Below are positions 27,305 to 36,331 of a stretch of DNA of 64,000 nt, in pieces. The notes below the pieces were generated by a model, which had not been told where the DNA came from, ran no database searches, and worked only from the letters and a program-made list of their open reading frames with translations. The position numbers were made by a program, and so were the translations under genes. Position 1 is the stretch's first letter. Each line of letters opens with the position of its first letter. This stretch comes from CAWGXZ01 sp963826695 (GTDB taxonomy: Bacteria; Pseudomonadota; Gammaproteobacteria; Burkholderiales; Burkholderiaceae_C): assembly GCA_963826695.1 (NCBI GenBank), contig CAWGXZ010000001.1:186001-250000 (forward strand), written 5' to 3'.

Positions 27305-28699
27305 CTATTGCGGCGGCTGCCGCAGGTGCCATTCGGTCGCGTCCTGCAGCGCCCAACCGATCCTCAGTGCCAACGCCTCCTCGCCGGCACCGCACACGAC
27401 CTGCATTGACGTGGGAAGTCCGCCGGAGTCGAAGCCGTTGGGCAGCGCCAGCGCACAGAGGTCCAGGTAGTTGGCGAAGCGCGTGTAGTGGGCCGGCGCC
27501 TTCGTCTGGTCCACGTCCTCCAGCGGCAGCGCCGTCGTCATCGTGGTCGGCGTCAGCAGCGCATCGATGCCATCGAGTGCTTGCGCAAACTGCTGTTTCA
27601 TGACCGTGCGCATCTGCAGCGCCTCGATATATTGCTGTGCCGTCAGGCTGCGGCCGGCGGCGATCCGGGCGCGGACGTGCGGATCGAGCGGTGCCTGCTC
27701 GTTGTCGATCAGCTCACGCAAGATCGCGTAGCTCTCGGCAGCCATGATGCGCAGGTTGAACGCCGCCACGTCGGCGAACAGGAAGGGGAGTTCGATGTCC
27801 ACCAGCTCGGCGCCGAGCCGCTCGAACTCGGCCAGCGAACGGTCGTACGCGGCGAGCACGTCGACCGATGCATGCTGGCGCTCCCCGTGCGGCATGCGGG
27901 CAAGGCGCAGCCCGCGAACGCCACGTTTCAGGTTCGGCACCGGATCCGTGTAGGGCAAGCCGCGCGTGAGCGGGTCCAGCGGATCGGCGCCCTGCATCAC
28001 GGCGTACAGCAGTGCCGTGTCTTCCACATTGCGCGCCATCGGGCCGGGCGTGTCGAGCGTCGTGCTCAGCGGCAGCACGCCATGCGTGCTGATACGCCCG
28101 ATGGTCGTCTTCAGCCCGGTGATTCCGCACCACGAAGCAGGCAGGCGGACCGAGCCACCGGTGTCGGTCCCGACGGCCCAGGGCGCCAGACCCGCAGCGA
28201 CCGCGACGCCGGAGCCGCTGCTGGAGCCGCCCGGCGTGCGCTGCCGATGACGGTCCCATGGATTCCAGGGCGTTCCGCGGCGCGAGTTGGTTCCCCACCC
28301 GCCCATCGCGAACTCCACCGTATGCGTCTTGCCCAGGATGATCATGCCCTGGCCGATGATCTTCTGTGCCAGCGTCGCGGTGCGCGTCGCCTGGCGATGC
28401 AGCCAGGCCTCGCAGCCGCCGGTCACGACCTTGCCCTCGATCTCGATCAGGTCCTTCAGCGCGATGGGAACGCCGTGCAACGGCCCCACCCCCTGACCGG
28501 CGCGGATTGCAGCCTCCGCGGCCTGCGCGGCCAGCCTCGCCTCATCGGCGTAAACCTCCACATACGCATGCAGTGTGGGCTCCTGGGCGGCGATGCGGGC
28601 CAGGAATGCCTCGGTGAGATCGACCGGCGAGAGCTTGCGGGCGACCAGCTGCTTCGAGAGCTCGTGCACCGGCAATCGGGTGAGATCGGGTTGTGGCAT
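27305..28699 (-). CDS. Amidase signature family hydrolase
   Basis: 464 aa with the complete Ser-cisSer-Lys triad: GVPIALKDLIEIEG (Lys about 83), TPGGSSSGSGVAVAAG (Ser) and GTDTGGSVRLPASWCG (nucleophile Ser). C-terminal half matches aryl/indoleacetamide-type amidases rather than GatA, since no gatB/C is nearby. AAGGA precedes ATG 28699. Stand-alone gene; substrate unknown. Confidence 0.88.
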   Translation of the reverse strand: MPQPDLTRLPVHELSKQLVARKLSPVDLTEAFLARIAAQEPTLHAYVEVYADEARLAAQAAEAAIRAGQGVGPLHGVPIALKDLIEIEGKVVTGGCEAWLHRQATRTATLAQKIIGQGMIILGKTHTVEFAMGGWGTNSRRGTPWNPWDRHRQRTPGGSSSGSGVAVAAGLAPWAVGTDTGGSVRLPASWCGITGLKTTIGRISTHGVLPLSTTLDTPGPMARNVEDTALLYAVMQGADPLDPLTRGLPYTDPVPNLKRGVRGLRLARMPHGERQHASVDVLAAYDRSLAEFERLGAELVDIELPFLFADVAAFNLRIMAAESYAILRELIDNEQAPLDPHVRARIAAGRSLTAQQYIEALQMRTVMKQQFAQALDGIDALLTPTTMTTALPLEDVDQTKAPAHYTRFANYLDLCALALPNGFDSGGLPTSMQVVCGAGEEALALRIGWALQDATEWHLRQPPQ

Positions 28700-28890
28700 G
28701 AGGTCCTTGCGGGGTTCAGTTCAGATTCCGGCATCTGGAAGTCGCTCGAGTCGAGCGTCTCCACCGTGCCGACTGCAATGGGTCTCAAGTGCGAACGCCT
28801 TTCGTCCGGCCTCATAGCCTCGCACGCCCGGATGGACCAATCAGCGCCAGGCTGTCTCGCCAACGGGTTCGATCTTGGAGCCGCACAGGC

Positions 28891-31800
28891 TCAATGCAGT
28901 GGCATCTCGGCCTGGGAGGCGTCCAGCCGCCGTTTCGGCAGCAGCAGCGCCATATCGGCGGCCGCCAGGGGCTTGCTGAACAGATAGCCCTGCCCCTCGT
29001 AGCAGCCGAGCGAGAGCAGCAATGCCGCCTGGGCCTCGGTTTCCACGCCTTCGGCAACGACCCCGATCTGCAGCGAATGCGCCAGGCTGATGATGGTCGA
29101 AACGATCATCGTGCCCTGCTCGTGATCCTGCATCCGGGTGATGAAGGCGCGGTCGATCTTCAGTGCGTCGACCGGTAGATCCGCGAGCTGTCCGAGGCTC
29201 GAGTAGCCGGTACCGAAATCGTCCATGTAGATGCGCATGCCGCTTTCACGCAGCCGGCCCAGCTTCTTGATCCCTCCGGCAGGGTCTTCCATGATCAGGC
29301 TTTCGGTGATCTCGAGGTCGAGCCCGCGCGGCAGCGGATCGCCGCTTTCGAGCACGTCTCGGGTCGTATCGACGAAGTCGGCCCGACGCAGCTGGAAATT
29401 CGACACGTTGACAGCGACCCGCGGCACCTCGAGCCCTTGCTCGTGCCATAGCTGACGGTCGACGACGGCCTGCGAGAGGACCCAGCGGCCGACCTCCAGA
29501 ATCATTCCGGTCTGCTCGAGCACCGGAATGAAGTCGAGCGGCGAGATCAAACCGCGTTGCGGATCGCTCCAGCGTACGAGCGCCTCCAGGCCGATGATCT
29601 CGCGGCTGCGCATGTCGACCTTGGGCTGGTAATGCAGCAGGAACTGCTTGCGTTCGATCGCCAGCCGCAGCCGGCTTTCCAGGTGCAGGTGCGCGGCGAC
29701 GCGGGCGTTCATCTCCTGCGAATAGAAGACCGCGACGGCGGCGGTGTCCTTGGCCTGCTGCAGCGCGGCCTCGGCATTGCGAAAGAGCGTGTCCGCGTCG
29801 CTGCCGTCGGCCGGGTACAGCGCCGCACCGATGCGCACCGCCACGCGAAGTTCGACCGCGTCGATGGTGTACGGATCGAGATGAAGGACCTCGGCCCACC
29901 CCTCGACCAGCAGCGCCAGCTCGGTGGCATCGAGGTCGCTGACGGCGACGGCGAACTGGTCGGGGCCGATCCGTGCCAGCGTCGGCTGCGCGCCGAGCGT
30001 GCGCCGCAGGCGCTCCGCCAGTTGCTTCAGAAACAGATCGCCGGCCCGCCGGCCGAGGGTGTGGTTGATGTTGCGGAAGCGCTGCGGATCGAGCACCAGC
30101 ACGGCCAGAACGCTCTGCTCGCTGGCGGCCGTGGCCAGCATCAGCCCCAGCCGGTCGAAGAACAGCCGCCGGTTGGCGAGACCGGTCAAGGTGTCGTAGT
30201 AGGCGACGTAGGTGAGCCGCTCTTCCTTGGCGGTGTGTTCGAGCGAGAACGAGATGTCGGCAGCCAGGTTGTCGAGCAGGCGCAGCTCGTCGGCATCGAA
30301 GCCCGCCGGCTCCGCGTAGTGGAAGACGAACACCGCGATCGCCTCGCCTTCGACGACCAGCGGAAGGGCCACCACCGAGCGCAAAGCTGCAGGACCTGCG
30401 GAACGCAAACGCTGCGGGAGGTCGTTGCCGTGTACATCGTCGATGACCACCACCCGCCGGTCGCGAAGTGCCGACATCGCTGCCGACTGCGACGCGACGC
30501 GACTCGCGGCGTCCTCATCGGCGCCCTGTGCCGGAAAGCGCGCGACCCGCACGGGCAGGTCGCCGCTCGACTCGGCCACGCCGATCCAGGCCATCGAGAC
30601 GTTGCCCTGCTCGACCGCAATCCGGCAGGCCTCCCGAAACAGCTGCTCGCGGTCGTGGAGCCGCAGGACGGCGGCGTTGATGCTGCTCGACACGGCGTGC
30701 AGCCGCCCCAGCCGGACGATCTTCGATTGCTGCTGGACCTGCAGGCTGATGTCGTGCATGGCGACCACCGCGCCGAGCTGCTCGCCCGAGGCGGTGACGA
30801 TCGCCTGGCCGTTGCAGACGAGATGCAACGGTGGCGAACCCGCTGCGGCGACCACCATCTCGGCGTTGCGGACCCGCTCACCACCCAGTGCACGGAACAG
30901 CGGTATGTCGGCCTTCTGCATCGGTGTCTTGCCGTCGGACAGGAACAGGCTGTAGTGCCGCGCCCATTCATCGGCCGCCAGCGGCATCGGCGGGAGCGCG
31001 TGCAACTCGCGCGCAGCGCGGTTGAACAGCGACAGCGTGCCATGAACATCGCAGGCCACGATGCCTTCGCTGACGTTCTCGAGCAGCGTGGCGAGGAAGT
31101 CGCGCTCTCGTTGCAGAGCGGCTTCGGTCTGCAGCCGGACAATGCATTGGGCAACCAGGTTGCCGGTCGCCTCCATCATGGTCTGCTGCGCCGCATCGGG
31201 CTCCTGCACCCCTGCGGAGTAGAACTCGAGCACCGCCAGGACCTTGCCGGCGTTCGATGCGGGAAAGCTGAAGGCGCCGTTCAGCCCTTCCGCACGCGCC
31301 ACTTCGGCCCGCGGGCAGTGCGGCGCATCGCGAAGGTCGGAAAACCAGACCGGAGCCCCGGCTTCCATGACGCAACCGGGAACACCGACACCGGCCGGGT
31401 AAGCCATGCATCGGCTCATTTCCTCGAGCCTGGGTACAGGGAAGCTCTCGCGGTGCCAGAAAGCGATGCAGCGCAACGTTTCACCGTTGCCGTCTGCGAT
31501 CCAGAACCCGCCGACGACCCAGTCGAGTGCCTCGCCGATCGCCTCCAGCAGCTTCGGTGCTGCGTGGACCAGCGTGTCCCCGCTCATCAGTGTCGCGGTC
31601 ACGCTGATCAGGGCATCCATCCGGCGTCTCGAACGGAATCGCTGACCCGTACCGCGCCGCAGGGTGTGTGCACGTTCCCTGCCGCCCAGTTCGAACAGGC
31701 GCAAACTGATCAGCTTGCCAATTCGGGCAAGCGCGTCCGTCGCGTCGAAGGGCTTGGCGAAAAAGGCCCGGGCGCCGGCATCCAGGGCGTGCTGCGCCAC

Positions 31801-32112
31801 CTCGGGCGGGCCGGCCATGGTCACTGGGGCGGTCTTCCCGTCGCCGTCGCCGTCGGCGCGCCGCCTCCACCTTTCCAAGCTGCCGAGGGCGTCCTCGGGA
31901 ACGGCGAAGTCGAGCACGACCAGGTGGTAGCGCGGGCTGCGGCGCAGCGCATCGATACCGCTGGCGTCACCGAGCACCATCGAGTTGAGATAGCCCGCCG
32001 AGTCGAGCAGTCGGCGCAGAGGCTCGACCGAGGTTTCATCGTCGGTGACGATCAGGATCTCGGCAGCCGGGACAACACGTTGCTGAATCGAAGTCTCGAT
32101 ACTCTTCTCCAC
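28891..32112 (-). CDS. Multidomain c-di-GMP phosphodiesterase (REC-GAF-PAS-GAF-GGDEF-EAL)
   Basis: 1073 aa from GTG 32112. Domains: receiver (about 17-140; acidic TDDE, candidate phospho-Asp in LVVLDFAV, AKPF), GAF (about 165-335), PAS (about 345-460), GAF (about 480-640), GGDEF (about 655-805), EAL (about 820-1060). The GGDEF signature is degenerate (RIGPDQFAV), so no cyclase activity is expected. The EAL site is intact: LEALVRW, NVSNFQL, EITES, MDDFGTGYSSL, LKIDRAFI and VAEGVE. Predicted soluble, sensing through a partner kinase and GAF/PAS ligands, and degrading c-di-GMP. Confidence 0.92.
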   Translation of the reverse strand: MEKSIETSIQQRVVPAAEILIVTDDETSVEPLRRLLDSAGYLNSMVLGDASGIDALRRSPRYHLVVLDFAVPEDALGSLERWRRRADGDGDGKTAPVTMAGPPEVAQHALDAGARAFFAKPFDATDALARIGKLISLRLFELGGRERAHTLRRGTGQRFRSRRRMDALISVTATLMSGDTLVHAAPKLLEAIGEALDWVVGGFWIADGNGETLRCIAFWHRESFPVPRLEEMSRCMAYPAGVGVPGCVMEAGAPVWFSDLRDAPHCPRAEVARAEGLNGAFSFPASNAGKVLAVLEFYSAGVQEPDAAQQTMMEATGNLVAQCIVRLQTEAALQRERDFLATLLENVSEGIVACDVHGTLSLFNRAARELHALPPMPLAADEWARHYSLFLSDGKTPMQKADIPLFRALGGERVRNAEMVVAAAGSPPLHLVCNGQAIVTASGEQLGAVVAMHDISLQVQQQSKIVRLGRLHAVSSSINAAVLRLHDREQLFREACRIAVEQGNVSMAWIGVAESSGDLPVRVARFPAQGADEDAASRVASQSAAMSALRDRRVVVIDDVHGNDLPQRLRSAGPAALRSVVALPLVVEGEAIAVFVFHYAEPAGFDADELRLLDNLAADISFSLEHTAKEERLTYVAYYDTLTGLANRRLFFDRLGLMLATAASEQSVLAVLVLDPQRFRNINHTLGRRAGDLFLKQLAERLRRTLGAQPTLARIGPDQFAVAVSDLDATELALLVEGWAEVLHLDPYTIDAVELRVAVRIGAALYPADGSDADTLFRNAEAALQQAKDTAAVAVFYSQEMNARVAAHLHLESRLRLAIERKQFLLHYQPKVDMRSREIIGLEALVRWSDPQRGLISPLDFIPVLEQTGMILEVGRWVLSQAVVDRQLWHEQGLEVPRVAVNVSNFQLRRADFVDTTRDVLESGDPLPRGLDLEITESLIMEDPAGGIKKLGRLRESGMRIYMDDFGTGYSSLGQLADLPVDALKIDRAFITRMQDHEQGTMIVSTIISLAHSLQIGVVAEGVETEAQAALLLSLGCYEGQGYLFSKPLAAADMALLLPKRRLDASQAEMPLH

Positions 32113-32366
32113 GCTTCCCGATCGCGGGGACTTGTCAGCTTACCGCGCGCTGCGCACCGAGCTTGGTCGAAAAGGCCCCTGAATACCGTTTATTACCTCT
32201 GCGTCGCTTCTGACCGTGCGCCGCTCGAACAAGCCGGGCTTCGCCGGCATTCGCCAGCGCGTCACAAGGCGACGGCATGGCATCGTCGCTCGCGAGACCC
32301 TGACTGCTGCGGACCGAAGCCGCTGGTGGGCAGAAATGGAAGGAACCCGGTGGCACCGCCTTGCTG

Positions 32367-32702
32367 ATGACCCGAAGCGAATACCCTTCGACACCCGACG
32401 GCCGGTATTTCGTCGTGCGCGGTCGCCTCTGGCGCAAGGCGAACCCGGCACTCGCCGAGGAACGCCGTGACGCGCTCGTCAAGCAGCTCATGGCGGCCCG
32501 GCGGGCCCTGCGGGGCAGCCCGTCCGACACCGAGCGGGCAGCGGCACGGCGAAGCGTCGACGAAGCCAAGCGCGCACTGGGCGAGCGAGGGCCGGTCTGG
32601 TGGCACGACGGAGCCCCGGACTACAACCGCAGGATGGCGAGGAACACGCCGTACGCTGAGTGGTTCTCGCGTCTGGCGTTCGACACAGGCGTCGACGCCT
32701 GA
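32367..32702 (+). CDS. Conserved 111-aa protein of unknown function
   Basis: Start ATG 32367; TTG 32361 is two codons upstream. Reads YPSTPDGRYFVVRGRLWRKA at the N-terminus and LGERGPVWWHDGAPDYNRRM, then NTPYAEWF, at the C-terminus, linked by a charged helix. I recognise this pattern as a small conserved proteobacterial family without known function. No signal or membrane span. Divergent from the EAL gene. Confidence 0.65.
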   Translation: MTRSEYPSTPDGRYFVVRGRLWRKANPALAEERRDALVKQLMAARRALRGSPSDTERAAARRSVDEAKRALGERGPVWWHDGAPDYNRRMARNTPYAEWFSRLAFDTGVDA

Positions 32703-32852
32703 TCGGCCAGCCTGGCGCACCAACCCGGAGGCGTTGGGCGACTTCCGCGCGGCCGGGGATCGACTGCCACGACGTCGACTCGCAGCCGGGCGGAAGGGTC
32801 GATACCGGCAACCCCTAAGCCCAACCCGCGGCAACAATCGATTTCGCGCCGC

Positions 32853-33878
32853 TCACTCGTAAAGTGATCTGCCCACCAGCCAGTTCTGCACCCGCTCGGC
32901 AATCTGGTCGCTGTTGCGGTCCATCATCAGCATGTGCGAGTTGCCGCGCACGCCTTCGGATGGCAAGTCGAGCACGTCGACCGTTCCGCCGGATTTGCGC
33001 ATGGTGTCTGCAAAACCCAGCAGACGTGCCTTGAGCGTCGACCAGCGCGCGTCCTGGTTGATGTAGTCGCCATAGACGAGGAGCGTGGGCACGCTACGCA
33101 GCTTCTCGACCGAACTCGCTTCGCCCGCATTCGTCGGCTCGACCGCCACCAGCGCGAGCACCTTGTCAGGACGTTCCTGCGCAACGCGGAAACCGAACTG
33201 CCCGCCCTGCGAATGCACGACGATGACGCACGGGCAGATTCGATCGACCAACGCCAGATAGGCCGCCAGGGTGGGCGCATCCGTGGTGGTCCAACGCGGG
33301 ACGTTCTGCCGCATGAAGTCGTCGTAGGCCTGCGTCGGGAACTGGCTTCCCGGTAGCTGCTTGCGCTGGGCCGGATCCTCCGAATACGACCCGGTGCCTG
33401 TGCCGATTCGAAACCGCTCCCAGGGATTGGCCTTCGGCAGGAAGACAGGCTCGCCGGGCAGGATGTCCGGGTACATGGCCCAGCCGGACCGGCCCCGCTC
33501 GACGGCATCGGAGACGTACACGTCCCAACCGCGCTTGAGGAAGTAGTTGAGCCAGCCTTCACGCCCATCCGGCGTGGACTCGTAGGTCACGCCCGTGAGT
33601 CCGCCCCCATGCCAAAGCAGCAGCGGCACCTTGCCGCGCGGCTTGGCAGGCAGGAAGTACTGGGTGTACATACCCTCCACCTGGTAGCTGCCATTGGGGT
33701 CCAGCCGAATCGTCGGTGCGCCCGGCGTCGTCACGACCTCCCTGATGGGCTTTCCGGCGATCGTGGCAGTGCGTCCGCCGATGTGGAAGGAACCCATGTC
33801 GCGCAACCCGATCGGGGCCTGCGCGGCACAGCCCGCAAGCGCCGCGACAACCAATCCTGTCAATAGAAGCCTTGTCAT
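32853..33878 (-). CDS. Lipoprotein alpha/beta-hydrolase (esterase)
   Basis: 341 aa from ATG 33878; GTG 33890 is an alternative. Lipoprotein signal MTRLLLTGLVVAALAGC. Hydrolase features: oxyanion PLLLWHGGGLTG, nucleophile VVHSQGGQFGF (Ser about 223), acid/His region with GNSHMLMMD near the C-terminus. Related proteins are annotated as esterases. It probably faces the periplasm. Confidence 0.8.
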   Translation of the reverse strand: MTRLLLTGLVVAALAGCAAQAPIGLRDMGSFHIGGRTATIAGKPIREVVTTPGAPTIRLDPNGSYQVEGMYTQYFLPAKPRGKVPLLLWHGGGLTGVTYESTPDGREGWLNYFLKRGWDVYVSDAVERGRSGWAMYPDILPGEPVFLPKANPWERFRIGTGTGSYSEDPAQRKQLPGSQFPTQAYDDFMRQNVPRWTTTDAPTLAAYLALVDRICPCVIVVHSQGGQFGFRVAQERPDKVLALVAVEPTNAGEASSVEKLRSVPTLLVYGDYINQDARWSTLKARLLGFADTMRKSGGTVDVLDLPSEGVRGNSHMLMMDRNSDQIAERVQNWLVGRSLYE

Positions 33879-33997
33879 CGAGTCGCCCACGTTGCAGCCG
33901 GAGGAGGCGCGGCGAGCTTAGCGTAGAAGGCCCAACGGAAATCGCCTACCCGCCGCAGCCGCGGCGGTCGCACGGCGCGCCGGGGCGGACGGCTGGT

Positions 33998-35161
33998 CTA
34001 CGTCCGGATTGCCCGCGGCGCATCGGGAACCGGGCCCACATAGCGGCCCCGCGGCCGGATCACCTGCTGCACACCGAGTTGCTCCACGCAGTGCGCCAGC
34101 AGCCCGACGCTGCGCGCCGTTGCAAACAGGCCGAAGGCCGCATCGGCAGGCAGCCGATGGTGCGCGACCAGCGCTGCCAGGGCGACGTCGATGTTGGGCT
34201 GCAGACCGGTCAGATCGGTCACCTTCTCGATGAAGCGTGCGATCACCTCCGGGGGCTCGAACAGCGCCAGCAGCGCGGCCGCGCGCGGATCGCCATCGGG
34301 ATAGAGGTGGTGGCCGAATCCGGCCAGGGGCAGTCCGGTCGACAGGTAGTGAGCCAGCACCTCGTCATCGCCGAGCCGGACCACGTCGCTGAACAGCGCC
34401 TGGACGCGGCCCGACGCATCGCCGTGCAAGGGGCCCGAGAGCGCGGCGAGTCCGGCCAGCAGGCAGGCCGGCAGCGAGGCACCTGCCGAAGCGGCGATGC
34501 GCGTGGCGAATGCCGAACTCGTCAGTTCGTGATCGGCCAGCAGCACCATGGCCGTTCGCAGCAGTTCGGCCACCGGGGCCGGCTGCTTCCAGCCTCGCGC
34601 GAAGCGTTGATGCAGCGGCTGGCTTCCCGGCTTGGCGCCGAAAGCGTCGGCCAACTGGCCCACCAGGCCCTGCGCCTCGTTGTGCAGCACACGCGTCAGG
34701 CGGCCCTGGGTGGAGTGTCCTGCTGCCGCCAGGCTGGCCAGGGCGCTGAACGCGGCGAGCCGCCCGGGCTTGCCCGCCTGCAGCGGCGACGTCGAAGAAA
34801 AGTCGACGGCCTGCTCGGCGCCCCAGAGCAGCCGGGCCGCCTCCTCCAGGCTGGCCGACCCGGCCAGGCTCACGGCATCCTGGCCGCGGTAATGGGGGCG
34901 CCCGCGAAAGAACGCGCACAGTGCCGTCGGGATGCTCGGCTCCGAGCCGAACAGCGTGTTGGCGGCGAGCGTCTCGTGCTTGCGACCGGCCTGCTTGCGT
35001 CTGGCCAGGGCGGCGACGTCGTCGGCGCGGTACAGGCTGCGGCGGGTGTCGGCCGGATCGGGCATGACCTCCAGCTTGCCGCGGCTCACATAGGCATAGA
35101 CCGTCTGCGGCTTGACGGTCAGCAGTCCGCACACCTCGTCCATCGAAATCCAGGAAGCCAT
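33998..35161 (-). CDS. Helix-turn-helix/citrate synthase-fold fusion protein
   Basis: 387 aa from ATG 35161 (TTG 35173 would add four residues). N-terminal MerR/excisionase-type HTH (about 1-50: ISMDEVCGLLTVKPQTVYAYVSRGKLEVMPD), linker, then a citrate synthase-like domain (about 65-380) that keeps SGPLHGDAS (catalytic His), GFGHHLYPDGDPRA (second His), PNIDVALAAL (Asp position) and RPRGRYVGP. It is about 40 residues shorter than GltA. Divergent from a dehydrogenase gene with a 21-bp palindrome between. I infer a DNA-binding regulator sensing an acyl-CoA or 2-oxoacid, possibly still catalytic. Confidence 0.82.
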   Translation of the reverse strand: MASWISMDEVCGLLTVKPQTVYAYVSRGKLEVMPDPADTRRSLYRADDVAALARRKQAGRKHETLAANTLFGSEPSIPTALCAFFRGRPHYRGQDAVSLAGSASLEEAARLLWGAEQAVDFSSTSPLQAGKPGRLAAFSALASLAAAGHSTQGRLTRVLHNEAQGLVGQLADAFGAKPGSQPLHQRFARGWKQPAPVAELLRTAMVLLADHELTSSAFATRIAASAGASLPACLLAGLAALSGPLHGDASGRVQALFSDVVRLGDDEVLAHYLSTGLPLAGFGHHLYPDGDPRAAALLALFEPPEVIARFIEKVTDLTGLQPNIDVALAALVAHHRLPADAAFGLFATARSVGLLAHCVEQLGVQQVIRPRGRYVGPVPDAPRAIRT

Positions 35162-35223
35162 GTCGATCCGCAAAAGTCTCGTTGCAAGGTTTATAAGTTG
35201 ATTCTAAATGTCAATATTGCTTT

Positions 35224-35244
35224 GTTAATCAATCATTGATTAAC
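35224..35244. promoter_or_regulatory. 10-1-10 perfect palindrome in AT-rich divergent promoter
   Basis: GTTAATCAAT - C - ATTGATTAAC, exact inverted repeat, 63 bp upstream of the HTH-citrate synthase gene and 67 bp upstream of the dehydrogenase gene. The flanking 35170-35250 is strikingly AT-rich for this genome. Position and symmetry fit a dimeric operator serving both genes. Confidence 0.65.
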
Positions 35245-35311
35245 ATCCGTTCGTCCTTCAAGAAACCCTCCACCCAGGCGCCGCGCGCCAGGCCCTACCG
35301 AACGGATCGAC

Positions 35312-36265
35312 ATGACTCCCTGGATCCTGCAGCTGAATCCGATCCTGATCCCCGAGATCAACGACCGGCTCGCTTCGCTCTACACCGTCCACAAGTATTT
35401 CGAGCTTGCCGACCAGCAGGCCTGGCTGCGTGAACACGGTGCGTCGGTCGCCGCCGTGATCACCGGCGGCCACACCGGCATCTCGCGGCCGATGCTGGAG
35501 CAGATGCCCGGCCTCAAGGTGGTCGCGGTCAACGGCGTCGGCACCGATGCGGTGGACCTGGCGTACTGCCGCAGCCGCGGCCTGCCCGTCACCGCCACCC
35601 TCGGCGCCCTGACCGAAGACGTCGCCGACCTGGCCCTCGGCCTGCTGATCGCCGCCTGCCGCAACCTGTGTGCCGGCGACCGCTTCGTGCGCGACGGCCA
35701 GTGGGAGCTTCATCCCCAGCCCAGCGCGATCCCGCTCGCCCGCCGCTTCAGCGGCATGCGCGTGGGCATCGTCGGCATGGGACGGGTGGGCCGCGCCGTC
35801 GCGGTGCGGGCGGCGGCCTTCGGCTGCCCGATCGGCTACACCGACCTGCGCCGCATGGACGACCTTGCATACCGCTTCGTCCCGGACCTGGTGGCGCTGG
35901 CCCGCGAATCCGACGCGCTGGTGCTGTGCGCAGCGGCCGACCAGGCCGAGGGCATCGTCAATGCGGCGGTGCTCGATGCGCTCGGCCCGCGCGGCTTCCT
36001 GGTCAACGTCGCCCGGGGTCGCCTGGTCAACGAGGCCGACCTGACGCAGGCACTGGCCGCCGGGCGCATCGCCGGTGCAGGGCTCGACGTGTTCGTCGAC
36101 GAGCCGCGGGTGCCGCTGGCGCTGCGCCGGTCGGACAGCGTGACCCTGCAGGCGCATCGCGCCAGCGCCACCTGGGAGACCCGCACCGCGATGGGCGAAA
36201 TGGTGCTGCAGGGCATCGCCGAGGCCCTCGCAGGCGGTCGCCCGACGATGAGTCTGACCACCTGA
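35312..36265 (+). CDS. D-isomer-specific 2-hydroxyacid dehydrogenase
   Basis: 317 aa. NAD-binding MRVGIVGMGRVGRAVAVRAAAF (about 149-170) and the catalytic trio: Arg in VNVARGRLVNE, Glu in LDVFVDEP and His in LQAHRAS. Interconverts a 2-oxoacid and a D-2-hydroxyacid; closest in style to hydroxypyruvate/glyoxylate-type reductases. First gene of the cluster facing the HTH-citrate synthase protein. Confidence 0.9.
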   Translation: MTPWILQLNPILIPEINDRLASLYTVHKYFELADQQAWLREHGASVAAVITGGHTGISRPMLEQMPGLKVVAVNGVGTDAVDLAYCRSRGLPVTATLGALTEDVADLALGLLIAACRNLCAGDRFVRDGQWELHPQPSAIPLARRFSGMRVGIVGMGRVGRAVAVRAAAFGCPIGYTDLRRMDDLAYRFVPDLVALARESDALVLCAAADQAEGIVNAAVLDALGPRGFLVNVARGRLVNEADLTQALAAGRIAGAGLDVFVDEPRVPLALRRSDSVTLQAHRASATWETRTAMGEMVLQGIAEALAGGRPTMSLTT

Positions 36266-36331
36266 GCGGCAGGCGACTCGCAACATTCAACGCAATCGAC
36301 AGCCTTCGACGAACACTGCAGAGACAAGCCC

